Source: Gammaproteobacteria bacterium (lineage in GTDB: Bacteria; Pseudomonadota; Gammaproteobacteria; UWMA-0217). Taken from it: a stretch of 11,887 nt of DNA. Where the stretch lies: positions 1 to 11,887 of the forward strand of contig DRPO01000047.1 in NCBI GenBank assembly GCA_011330835.1. Direction: 5' to 3'. The notes beneath the pieces were generated by a model. It was not told the DNA's origin and did not search any database. It saw nothing but the letters and a program-made list of their open reading frames with translations. The translations under genes were made by a program, and so were the position numbers. Below are positions 1-6,241 of the stretch, one piece after another; position 1 is the stretch's first letter; each line of letters opens with the position of its first letter.

Positions 1-4
1 AATC

Positions 5-29
5 CCCTCTCCCCTTTGGGGGGAGAGGG
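5..29. repeat. GC-rich hairpin repeat
   Basis: Bases 5-14 (CCCTCTCCCC) pair perfectly with 20-29 around a five-base loop. A G-rich tail, TTAGGGTGAGGGGG, follows to about base 44. Read on the minus strand, the unit resembles the CCCTCACCCTAACCCTCTCCC-type hairpins often scattered between genes of Proteobacteria; that family resemblance is from memory. It lies about 120 bases beyond the stop of the minus-strand PIN toxin gene and could slow or end its transcript. There is no U-tract typical of an intrinsic terminator, so I call it a dispersed repeat rather than a terminator. Confidence 0.55.
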
Positions 30-70
30 TTAGGGTGAGGGGGAAAACCGCATATCGGGACACAGGGTGC

Positions 71-160
71 GAGTACTTTTGCAACTATTAATATGCTCCC
101 GAAATTGTCGTTTGTCCCCGTTAGTCGCCAATGACGGCCCGCTGGCGTCGAAAAGTACTC
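71..160. repeat. Perfect 10-bp inverted repeats flanking 70 bp
   Basis: GAGTACTTTT at 71-80 is the exact reverse complement of AAAAGTACTC at 151-160. The 70 bases between them have no open frame of note but contain a smaller dyad, CGCCA (126-130) with TGGCG (143-147). The right arm ends two bases before the PIN toxin stop codon on the minus strand (163-165). The layout could be a very small non-autonomous element, a recombination scar beside the toxin-antitoxin island, or a long-range hairpin in the toxin transcript. No target-site duplication is evident directly outside the arms, so a mobile origin is unproven. Confidence 0.4.
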
Positions 161-162
161 CT

Positions 163-600
163 CTACATCCCACCCAACATCCGCGCAAAATCAGTGGGAT
201 GAACGATGGGAATTGAACCGGAGCTTCCGAGATTCCTCAGATGTTTATCACCGGATACAATCAGATCAGCATTGCCGGCTATTGCGCAAGCAACAATATG
301 ATCGTCATCGGGGTCGTTTGGAACCACCCGCTCCACGGTTTCGGGTTGTACGATTATGGCGCTCTGTGCGATTTGTTTGAGGTAGGCGATGATTGCGGCA
401 TCATTTGCCTCGGTTTTGGTGCGCAATATATGACCGAGCTCATTCATGATGAACGGAGAAATGACGGGGAGGAATATCGCGCGGCGCGCCTGCTCCGCGA
501 TCCGGGCAACAACCCCGTCGGGACACAAGAAGGCGCTGACGTAGAGATTGGTATCCAGGACAACCTTGTATTTCCTTCCCCCGCTATCTCGTATCCCCAT
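163..600 (-). CDS. PIN-domain toxin of a type II toxin-antitoxin pair
   Basis: A 145-residue protein spanning one PIN domain, the fold of Mg-dependent ribonucleases that act as toxins; it resembles the 'putative toxin, PIN family' group (COG1569). The expected acidic residues are present: D16 in the VVLDTN strand, E54 in IMNELG, D100 in the DPDDDHIVACA stretch and D118 in VSGDKHL. I chose the ATG at 600 because GGGA lies four bases upstream. A TTG at 612 would add four residues (MRES). The gene starts inside the end of the upstream antitoxin gene (17-base overlap), so the two are probably translated together. Base composition is less GC-rich than in the glycogen genes, which fits horizontal acquisition. 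RNA target unknown. All four acidic residues are intact, so the toxin looks functional. Confidence 0.85.
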   Translation of the reverse strand: MGIRDSGGRKYKVVLDTNLYVSAFLCPDGVVARIAEQARRAIFLPVISPFIMNELGHILRTKTEANDAAIIAYLKQIAQSAIIVQPETVERVVPNDPDDDHIVACAIAGNADLIVSGDKHLRNLGSSGSIPIVHPTDFARMLGGM

Positions 601-949
601 ACTTTCCCGCAATGATCATTTCTTCTGTAATACCGCGTTCTTTGATCTTCTCTTGTGCTCTGATGACGGATTCATCCTTCATCAGGGATTGCCATTCAGC
701 AGCCAGCTTTTCCGGCGTTGGAGAAACTCCACGCCGCTTTTCTTCTTCAGTCTCGGCAAGTATCCGGGATACCATGGCGGAGATGTGGTTGTGCTCCTGT
801 CGGGCGCGCTCGTGACTGAATTTCTTCCAGATATAGAGCATGTCGCGAAAGAGCTCGCTCTTGGAGCGTTTTTGTTGTCGAGCCAGATCTTCGAACTCCC
901 GCGCCACCTCTGGAGGCATGGATAGAGAGACAACCTTTGAAGTTCTCAC
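584..949 (-). CDS. CopG/ribbon-helix-helix antitoxin
   Basis: A 121-residue protein whose first ~45 residues look like a ribbon-helix-helix DNA-binding fold: a short strand (KVVSLSMP) followed by two helices (EVAREFEDLARQQ and KSELFRDMLYIW). The charged C-terminal part, rich in Glu, Lys and Arg, would wrap and neutralise the toxin, as is usual for such antitoxins. The start is GTG at 949, preceded by AGGAG (960-964) at ten bases spacing; an internal ATG at residue 11 would cut off the DNA-binding strand and is rejected. The gene overlaps the PIN toxin gene downstream. The protein would be expected to repress its own promoter by binding the palindrome at 965-981 (inference). The precise family name is uncertain, but the pairing with a PIN toxin is typical. 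Confidence 0.8.
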   Translation of the reverse strand: MRTSKVVSLSMPPEVAREFEDLARQQKRSKSELFRDMLYIWKKFSHERARQEHNHISAMVSRILAETEEEKRRGVSPTPEKLAAEWQSLMKDESVIRAQEKIKERGITEEMIIAGKYGDTR

Positions 950-964
950 GGTGAGCAGGCTCCT

Positions 965-981
965 GTATTACCCGTTAATAC
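965..981. promoter_or_regulatory. Palindromic operator candidate for the antitoxin
   Basis: GTATTA (965-970) and TAATAC (976-981) are a perfect inverted repeat around five bases (CCCGT). The site lies between the predicted transcription start (about 983) and the antitoxin ribosome-binding site (960-964), where a bound ribbon-helix-helix protein would block the promoter. Autorepression is the norm in this class of toxin-antitoxin operon; binding here is inference. Confidence 0.5.
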
Positions 982-989
982 TGTGCTTG

Positions 990-1018
990 AGCATAGCATG
1001 GGGGTCATGTATCGCCAA
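990..1018 (-). promoter_or_regulatory. Sigma-70-type promoter for the toxin-antitoxin operon
   Basis: Read on the minus strand, TTGGCG (1018-1013) serves as -35 and TATGCT (995-990) as -10, with an ideal 17-base spacer. Each hexamer matches four of six consensus bases. The predicted start, near 983, leaves a leader of about 34 bases before the GTG start of the antitoxin. The promoter lies just past the stop codon of the UMF1 transporter (1031), in the same direction, so read-through from the glycogen operon is also possible; I see no clear terminator between them. Confidence 0.45.
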
Positions 1019-1030
1019 GGCTCTCGCTTG

Positions 1031-2296
1031 CTATTTTGGGTCTCGGTTCTTGCGGGCTGGGGCGATCAGGAGTAGCAAGCCGCCGGATATGAACAGGATC
1101 AACAGCGACAGCAGTCCCCAGGATTCGCTGCCGGTGGCGAGTCCGACGCCGCCGACGAGCAGTGGGCCGATGATGGCGGCGGCCTTGCCGAGCATGTTGT
1201 AGAAGCCGAAGAATTCGGCGGCCTTGTCGCTGGGGATCAGGCTGGCGTAGAGCGAGCGGCTCAGTGATTGCAGTCCGCCCTGCACCAGTCCGACGATTCC
1301 GGCCAGGACGTAAAAGGCGCTGGCCGTGTGCAGGTTGGCGGCCCAGAGAGTGATGCCGATATACACGCCGATCGCGATCAGGATGCCTCGTCGCGCGCCG
1401 ATTTTTTCGCCGAGCCAGCCGAAGGCGATGGCGGAGGGGAAGCCGATGAACTGGGTCATCAGCAGGGCGGTGATCAGGCTGCCGGTTCCGATGCCGCGCG
1501 CCTTGCCAAAATCCACGGCCATGCGGATGACGGTATCGACGCCGTCGATATAGAGCCAGTAGGCGAGCAGGAACGTCAGTACGCCGCGCAGCTGGCGGAT
1601 ATGATGAAAGGTGGCGGCCAGTTGCCGGAAGCCTTCGCGCGCGGCGGCGAGGAAGGGTTTGGGCTCGTGGCGGCGTTGTTCGCGGACGAGCAGCCATAAG
1701 GGTAGTGAGAACGCCAGCCACCACAGCGCGACCAGCAGAAACGACAGCGAGACGGCTTGCTGGGCGCTTTGCAGAAAAAACCACGCCGGTTTCAGCGTCA
1801 TGGCGACGCACAGGGCGAACAGCAGGCCGCCGCCGAGATAGCCCAGCCCGTAGCCCAGGGCGGAGACGCGGTCGTAGTCTTTCGCTTCGGCGACGTCGAT
1901 CAGCAGTGAGTCGTAAAACACATTGGCGCCCATCCAGCCGACATTGGCGAGAATAAACAGGGCGATGGCGTAGCCCCATTGTCCCTGCGCGATCCAGAAC
2001 AGCGCGGCGGTCATGCCGATTCCCGATAGTGATGAAATGACCAGTAGACGTTTTTTCAGGCTGCCCTGATCGGCAATGGCGCCCAGGGTCGGGGCCAGCA
2101 GGACGATCAGCAGGCTGGCGATGGAGTTGGCCAGTCCCAACCAGAAGGTGATCTGGCGGCTGGGTTCGCCCGCCGCCCAGTAGTCCCTGAAAAAGAGAGG
2201 GTAGAATCCGGCCAGCACCACGACCGCGAAAGCGGAGTTGGCCCAGTCGTAAAACGCCCAGGCGAGGATGGGGCGGGATTTGATCAGCCTTTTCAA
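1031..2296 (-). CDS. UMF1-family MFS transporter (Atg22-like)
   Basis: A 421-residue inner-membrane permease with about 12 hydrophobic segments. It carries the marks of the UMF1 family of the major facilitator superfamily, related to yeast vacuolar effluxer Atg22: WAFYDWANSAFA near the N-terminus (13-24), FLLAYWLYIDGVDT in the second half (242-255), and GGLQSLSRSLYASLIP followed by AEFFGFYNMLGKAAAIIGP (340-378). The start is a TTG at 2296 that overlaps the glgA stop as TTGA. No ATG fits, and the signature motif begins only 13 residues in, so this start is well supported despite a poor ribosome-binding site. Translation is probably coupled to glgA. Substrate unknown: bacterial UMF1 members are largely uncharacterised. 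The position suggests export or uptake of a sugar or a metabolite linked to glycogen turnover, but that is inference. Confidence 0.88.
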   Translation of the reverse strand: MKRLIKSRPILAWAFYDWANSAFAVVVLAGFYPLFFRDYWAAGEPSRQITFWLGLANSIASLLIVLLAPTLGAIADQGSLKKRLLVISSLSGIGMTAALFWIAQGQWGYAIALFILANVGWMGANVFYDSLLIDVAEAKDYDRVSALGYGLGYLGGGLLFALCVAMTLKPAWFFLQSAQQAVSLSFLLVALWWLAFSLPLWLLVREQRRHEPKPFLAAAREGFRQLAATFHHIRQLRGVLTFLLAYWLYIDGVDTVIRMAVDFGKARGIGTGSLITALLMTQFIGFPSAIAFGWLGEKIGARRGILIAIGVYIGITLWAANLHTASAFYVLAGIVGLVQGGLQSLSRSLYASLIPSDKAAEFFGFYNMLGKAAAIIGPLLVGGVGLATGSESWGLLSLLILFISGGLLLLIAPARKNRDPK

Positions 2297-3759
2297 TGCT
2301 CGGCGAGAGCGGCTTTCCCGGATTCCGTCATCTGCTCATAGAGCTCGATGTATTCGCGGGCGCTGTGTTCCCAGCTGAAGTCCCGACGCATGCCGGCGAG
2401 CTGCAGGTTTCTCCAAGCCTTGGGAGCGGAGTGGATGCTCAGCGCGGTTTGCACGGCGCGGTTGATGCCGCCGGCATCCATCTTGTCGATGAAAAAGCCG
2501 GTGGCCTTGCCGGTTTTCAGCGTTTGCTTGGTGGTTTCGGTGACGGTGTCGGCGAGGCCGCCGGTGTGGCTCACGATGGGAGGCGTTCCATACGCCAGGC
2601 TGTACATTTGGTTGAGGCCGCACGGTTCGAAGCGGGATGGCATCAGGAAAGCATCGGCTCCGGCCTCGATAAGGTGAGCGATTTTTTCGTTGTAGCCGAT
2701 GTAGCAGGCGAATTTTTCCGGCCAGGTTCCGGCGGCCTTGCGCAAGGCTCCTTCGAGCAGACTATCGCCGCTGCCGGCGAGCACAAGCTGAATGGGGAGT
2801 TTCATCAGCAACGGCAATGCGTCGATAATCAGGTCCACCCCTTTTTGTTCGACGATGCGCCCAACGTTGCCAATCAGAAATGCGCCCGGATCAGGGGGGA
2901 GTCCGAATTCTTTTTGCAGTGCGGCCTTGTTGATGGCCTTGTCATCCAGCGTGGCGGAGGAGTAATTTTGCGGGATATAGCGATCGGTCGCCGGATTCCA
3001 TTCGTCCAGATCGACGCCATTGAGAATGCCGGACAGATCGCGCTTGCGGTGATTCAGCAGTCCGGTCAGTCCATAACCGAATGCGTCGTCAAGAATTTCC
3101 CGCGCGTAGGTCGGGCTGACGGTGTTCAACCGGTCGGCGAAGACCAGGCCGCCCTTGATGAACGATAGCTGTCCGTGGAACACCAGTCCGTCCAGCGGCG
3201 ACCAGAGTTCACCGGGAAGGTGCAGTGTTTCCAGGCAGCTGGCGGGAAAAATGCCCTGGTAGGCCAGGTTGTGAATGGTGAACAGGGTGGCCGGACGTTC
3301 TGGTTCGACCGACAGGTAGGCCGGAACCAGTCCGGTCTGCCAGTCGTTGCAATGGACGATGTCGAAATGTTCCTTCGCGCCGCTGTGGCCGATGGCGAGT
3401 TTCGCCAGCGCTTGCGAAAATGCGCCGAACCGGATGGAGTTGTCGCGCCAGGGTTCGCCGGATTCATCGACATAGGGTGGCCCCGGGCGTTCCGAGAAGG
3501 TGGGGTGGTCGATCAGCCACAGGCGCGGACCGCTGCTTTCCAGCGTCGTTTCGCGCAGCAGGGCGTAGCCGTGCGAGGTGGAGACCCAGCCAACGACCGG
3601 GGCGTCGACCTTTTCGAGCACGCTCCGGTAGGCGGGCAGGGCCAGCGTGACTTCCGCGCCGAGCTGTTGCAGCGCCAGCGGCAGATGACCGGCGACGTCG
3701 CCCAGGCCGCCGGTTTTGACAAGGGGGAAGGCTTCGCTGGTGGCAAACAGTATTTTCAT
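2293..3759 (-). CDS. glgA: Glycogen synthase, ADP-glucose type (GT5)
   Basis: A 488-residue cytoplasmic enzyme that transfers glucose from ADP-glucose to the non-reducing end of an alpha-1,4-glucan. Hallmarks: KTGGLGDV at 15-22 (K15 contacts ADP-glucose), the TIHNLAYQG strand (161-169), LNTVSPTYAREI (211-222), GILNGVD (244-250), R301 and K306 in NVGRIVEQKG, and SRFEPCGLNQMYSLAYG (375-391) containing the catalytic E378. Length is close to that of E. coli GlgA. The frame stays open far upstream into glgB, but the true start is the ATG at 3759, where MKILFATSEAFP matches the family N-terminus. This ATG overlaps the glgB stop as ATGA, and no ribosome-binding site precedes it, so translation is probably coupled. 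The residues around VHCNDWQTG differ from the E. coli HDWHAG version; from memory this is a common variant in other Proteobacteria. Confidence 0.97.
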   Translation of the reverse strand: MKILFATSEAFPLVKTGGLGDVAGHLPLALQQLGAEVTLALPAYRSVLEKVDAPVVGWVSTSHGYALLRETTLESSGPRLWLIDHPTFSERPGPPYVDESGEPWRDNSIRFGAFSQALAKLAIGHSGAKEHFDIVHCNDWQTGLVPAYLSVEPERPATLFTIHNLAYQGIFPASCLETLHLPGELWSPLDGLVFHGQLSFIKGGLVFADRLNTVSPTYAREILDDAFGYGLTGLLNHRKRDLSGILNGVDLDEWNPATDRYIPQNYSSATLDDKAINKAALQKEFGLPPDPGAFLIGNVGRIVEQKGVDLIIDALPLLMKLPIQLVLAGSGDSLLEGALRKAAGTWPEKFACYIGYNEKIAHLIEAGADAFLMPSRFEPCGLNQMYSLAYGTPPIVSHTGGLADTVTETTKQTLKTGKATGFFIDKMDAGGINRAVQTALSIHSAPKAWRNLQLAGMRRDFSWEHSAREYIELYEQMTESGKAALAEH

Positions 3760-5996
3760 TGTTGTTCGGTGACGGGTTTGAGGATGATGCCGCCCAGTGG
3801 GGGCAGGGTGAGCGACAGGGACTGCTGTTGATTCATCCACGGTTGATCTTCGGTGCGCAACGTGCCGAGATTGCCGGCGTTGCTGCCGCCGTAGTATTCG
3901 GAATCGGAATTGAAGATTTCCTGCCAGGCGCCGGCGACGGGCGCGCCGATGCGATAGTGGCTGCGAACCACCGGGGTGAAATTGAGCGCGACGACGACGC
4001 GATGTTCTCCCTGCAGCCTCTGGAACACGATGACCGACTGGGCGGAGTCGTGGCAATCGATCCATTCGAAACCCTGCGCCTCGAAATCCAGGCCGTGCAA
4101 CGCGGGCTGACGCGAATAGATTGTGTTGAGATCGGCGATCAGTCTTTGCACGCCGGCGTGTTCATCATGGTCGAGGTAGGACCAGGCCAGGGATTGCGAA
4201 TGATTCCATTCCTCGAATGGCGCCAGTTCGTTGCCCATGAAATTGAGTTTCTTGCCGGGGTAGCTGTACTGGAAGGTGAACAGCAGCCGCAGGTTGGCGA
4301 ATTTTTGCCAGCGATCGCCGGGCATTTTATTGATCAGAGAGCCCTTGCCGTGAACCACTTCGTCATGGGAAAACGGCAGCACGAAATTTTCGCTGAAGCA
4401 GTACAGCATGCCAAAGGTCAGCTTGTCGTGATGGTAGTGACGGTAGACGGGATCCTTTGAAAAATATTCCAGTGTGTCGTGCATCCAGCCCATGTTCCAT
4501 TTCATGGAAAAGCCGAGTCCGCCGAGCCAGGTGGGGCGAGAGACCCGCGGCCAGGAGGTGGACTCTTCGGCGATCATCAGCACGTTGGGATGGTGTGTGC
4601 CGATGGCGGCGTTGAGGTGACGGATGAATTCGATGGCTTCGAGGTTCTCGTTGCCGCCGTGGATATTGGGTATCCAGTCGCCGGGTTCGCGGGAGTAGTC
4701 GAGGTAGAGCATGGAGGCGACCGCGTCGACGCGAATGCCGTCGATATGGAATTCCTCGATCCAGTACATGGCGCTGGAAATCAGGAAGTTGCGCACCTCG
4801 TTGCGTCCGTAGTCGAAGATCTTGGTGCCCCAGTCGCGGTGCTCTCCCCGGCGCGGGTCGGCATGCTCGTAGAGCGGCGCGCCGTCGAAATTGGAAAGCG
4901 CCCAGTCGTCTTTCGGAAAGTGGGCGGGCACCCAGTCGAGGATGACGCCGATGCCGTGCCGATGCAGATAGTCGACGAAGAACCGGAAGTCGTCCGGTTC
5001 GCCGAAGCGCGAGGTCGGCGCGTAGTAGCCGGTGACCTGGTAGCCCCAGGATTCATCCAGTGGATGTTCAGTCACCGGCAGCAGTTCGATATGCGTGAAT
5101 CCAAGGGGCTTGAGGTAATCGACCAGTTGTTTGGCCAGGTCGCGATAGTTCAGGAATTGATTGGCGGGGTCGCGTCGCCAGGAGCCGAGATGCAATTCGT
5201 AGATCGAGACGGGCGCATGTTGCCAGTCGAAATGTTGTCGCTCTTCCAGCCAGTCGTGATCGCGCCATTCGAAAGGAGTGTCCGACATGATCAGCGAGGC
5301 GGTTCGGGGGCGAAGCTCGAAACGTTGTCCGTAGGGATCGGTCTTTTCGACGACAACGCCGCTGTCGCGATTGCGCAGTTCGAACTTGTAGGCGGCGCCG
5401 GGTTCGATCTCGGGAATGAACAGTTCCCAGATGCCGCTGCCGCCGCGATTGCGCATCGGGTGGCGCAGGCCGTCCCACTGGTTGAAATCGCCGATGACGC
5501 TGACGCGCTCGGCGTGCGGCGCCCAGGTGGCGAACAGGACGCCGGGAACGCCATCGACAACCCGCCGGTGAGCGCCCAGGTAGCGATAGGCGTGCAGGTG
5601 CTTGCCTTCGCTGAACAGGTGGAGGTCGAACTCGGGGATCTGGGCTTCGAAGCTGTAAGGGTCGTGGAACTCGAAGCGGTGGCCGGTCTTGTCCAGCGCT
5701 TGCAGACGGTAATGGCGCGGCAGCGCGCCGTTGGGGACGGTCAGCACGAACAGGTCGGAGCCTTCGATGCGCTCCGCCGACCGGCCTTCGATCGACAAGG
5801 TCTCGATATGCGGCCCAAAGACGGTGATCGTTTCCTGTCCGTCGTCCGCCGGATGCCGTCCGAGGACGGTGAAAGGGTCATGCAGGCGACCGCTGGTCAG
5901 CCGTTGCAGGTCGTACGTGAGAGCGGGGTTTGCCAAGAGTCGAGTCCGGTTGGTAATGTCGCCGACAGAGTTTTTTGAGAGCCCAGATTCTTTCAT
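3756..5996 (-). CDS. glgB: 1,4-alpha-glucan branching enzyme (GH13)
   Basis: A 746-residue enzyme that cuts an alpha-1,4 chain and reattaches it by an alpha-1,6 bond, creating glycogen branches. It has an N-terminal domain (about 25-130, with LTSGRLHDPFTVLGRHP), a CBM48 domain (about 150-235, with FATWAPHAERVSVIGDFNQWDG), the GH13 catalytic barrel and a C-terminal beta domain. Conserved blocks: DWVPAHF (354-360), GIRVDAVAS with nucleophile D424, IAEES with acid/base E477, and FSHDEVVHG with stabilising D545. The spacing of these three residues matches E. coli GlgB D405, E458 and D526. Length matches the long form with both N-terminal domains. The start is the ATG at 5996, with only a weak GAG upstream. 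This start codon touches an FNR-like box. First gene of the glgB-glgA-transporter operon. All key residues are intact. Confidence 0.97.
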   Translation of the reverse strand: MKESGLSKNSVGDITNRTRLLANPALTYDLQRLTSGRLHDPFTVLGRHPADDGQETITVFGPHIETLSIEGRSAERIEGSDLFVLTVPNGALPRHYRLQALDKTGHRFEFHDPYSFEAQIPEFDLHLFSEGKHLHAYRYLGAHRRVVDGVPGVLFATWAPHAERVSVIGDFNQWDGLRHPMRNRGGSGIWELFIPEIEPGAAYKFELRNRDSGVVVEKTDPYGQRFELRPRTASLIMSDTPFEWRDHDWLEERQHFDWQHAPVSIYELHLGSWRRDPANQFLNYRDLAKQLVDYLKPLGFTHIELLPVTEHPLDESWGYQVTGYYAPTSRFGEPDDFRFFVDYLHRHGIGVILDWVPAHFPKDDWALSNFDGAPLYEHADPRRGEHRDWGTKIFDYGRNEVRNFLISSAMYWIEEFHIDGIRVDAVASMLYLDYSREPGDWIPNIHGGNENLEAIEFIRHLNAAIGTHHPNVLMIAEESTSWPRVSRPTWLGGLGFSMKWNMGWMHDTLEYFSKDPVYRHYHHDKLTFGMLYCFSENFVLPFSHDEVVHGKGSLINKMPGDRWQKFANLRLLFTFQYSYPGKKLNFMGNELAPFEEWNHSQSLAWSYLDHDEHAGVQRLIADLNTIYSRQPALHGLDFEAQGFEWIDCHDSAQSVIVFQRLQGEHRVVVALNFTPVVRSHYRIGAPVAGAWQEIFNSDSEYYGGSNAGNLGTLRTEDQPWMNQQQSLSLTLPPLGGIILKPVTEQQ

Positions 5997-6009
5997 TGAT
6001 CTCGGTCAA
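5996..6009. promoter_or_regulatory. FNR/ANR-type operator candidate
   Basis: TTGAT-CTCG-GTCAA matches nine of ten bases of the FNR/ANR consensus TTGAT-N4-ATCAA. Its centre, 6002.5, is 41.5 bp upstream of base 6044, which is where transcription toward glgC would begin given the -10-like TACTAT at 6031-6036. That is the geometry of an FNR-activated (class II) promoter, and no -35 hexamer is present at 6008-6013, as expected for an activator-dependent promoter. For glgB the site lies at the start codon, downstream of any promoter, where binding would hinder rather than help. An overlapping wider dyad, TTGATC-N8-GATCAA (5996-6015), is an alternative reading. Confidence 0.5.
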
Positions 6010-6027
6010 GATCAAAAATAATGATTC

Positions 6028-6040
6028 GGGTACTATACCC
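6028..6040. promoter_or_regulatory. Symmetrical -10 region for divergent glgC and glgB transcription
   Basis: GGGTACTATACCC is a perfect palindrome (GGGTA-CTA-TACCC). On the plus strand it offers TACTAT (6031-6036, four of six consensus bases). On the minus strand it offers TATAGT (6037-6032, five of six). One melted region could therefore serve both glgC and glgB. No good -35 is seen for the minus-strand reading at 16-18 bases spacing, so strength there is uncertain. The assignment rests on sequence alone. Confidence 0.45.
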
Positions 6041-6043
6041 GCC

Positions 6044-6241
6044 ACAGACAGGAGTTTTGCGTTCGTCACAGGCAGTTCTCGTTCGCGTGGCTGTGATGGA
6101 AATGCTTGTCAGGACAAGTGGATTTGATGGCGCGTTTTCACCTGAACGACACGCAAGGGTCACGCCTCCTTGAAGAATGCGGGATTACTGTGACGGGTAT
6201 CCGCCCGCTACCGGCCACTGGATTATCTTGAGACTAGCCTG
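6044..6241 (+). promoter_or_regulatory. Long glgC 5' leader with structured elements
   Basis: If transcription starts at 6044, glgC has a leader of about 198 bases with no convincing open frame. It holds a perfect palindrome CTTGTC-AG-GACAAG (6105-6118), which as RNA can form a four-pair stem with hexaloop UCAGGA. A GCGGG/CCCGC dyad (6179-6183 with 6204-6208) encloses a CGG-GTAT-CCG hairpin (6194-6203). There are six GGA motifs (6051, 6098, 6112, 6120, 6182, 6220). GGA in a hairpin loop is what CsrA/RsmA proteins bind, and CsrA represses glgC through its leader in E. coli. The GGA count is only mildly above chance, so this is suggestive. TCACAG (6066-6071) and CTGTGA (6091-6096) form a further wide dyad. 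The site before glgC is weak (TTGAGA, 6228-6233). Confidence 0.35.

Noticed and set aside
1268..1956. Plus-strand open frames opposite the UMF1 transporter
   Set aside because: Low-complexity translations antisense to a clear membrane protein; no ribosome-binding site and no motif.
3760..4065. Upstream extension of glgA into glgB (102 extra codons)
   Set aside because: The extension is out of frame within glgB, Arg-rich and unlike any glycogen synthase; the conserved MKILFATSEAFP start is at 3759.
6066..6096. TCACAG and CTGTGA as a CRP-binding site for glgC
   Set aside because: CRP half-sites are separated by six bases, while here the spacer is 19 and the half-sites face the wrong way (TCACA before TGTGA). 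The dyad is noted but not called a CRP site.
6044..6241. A riboswitch in the glgC leader
   Set aside because: I recognise no conserved core of a known riboswitch class, only short dyads.
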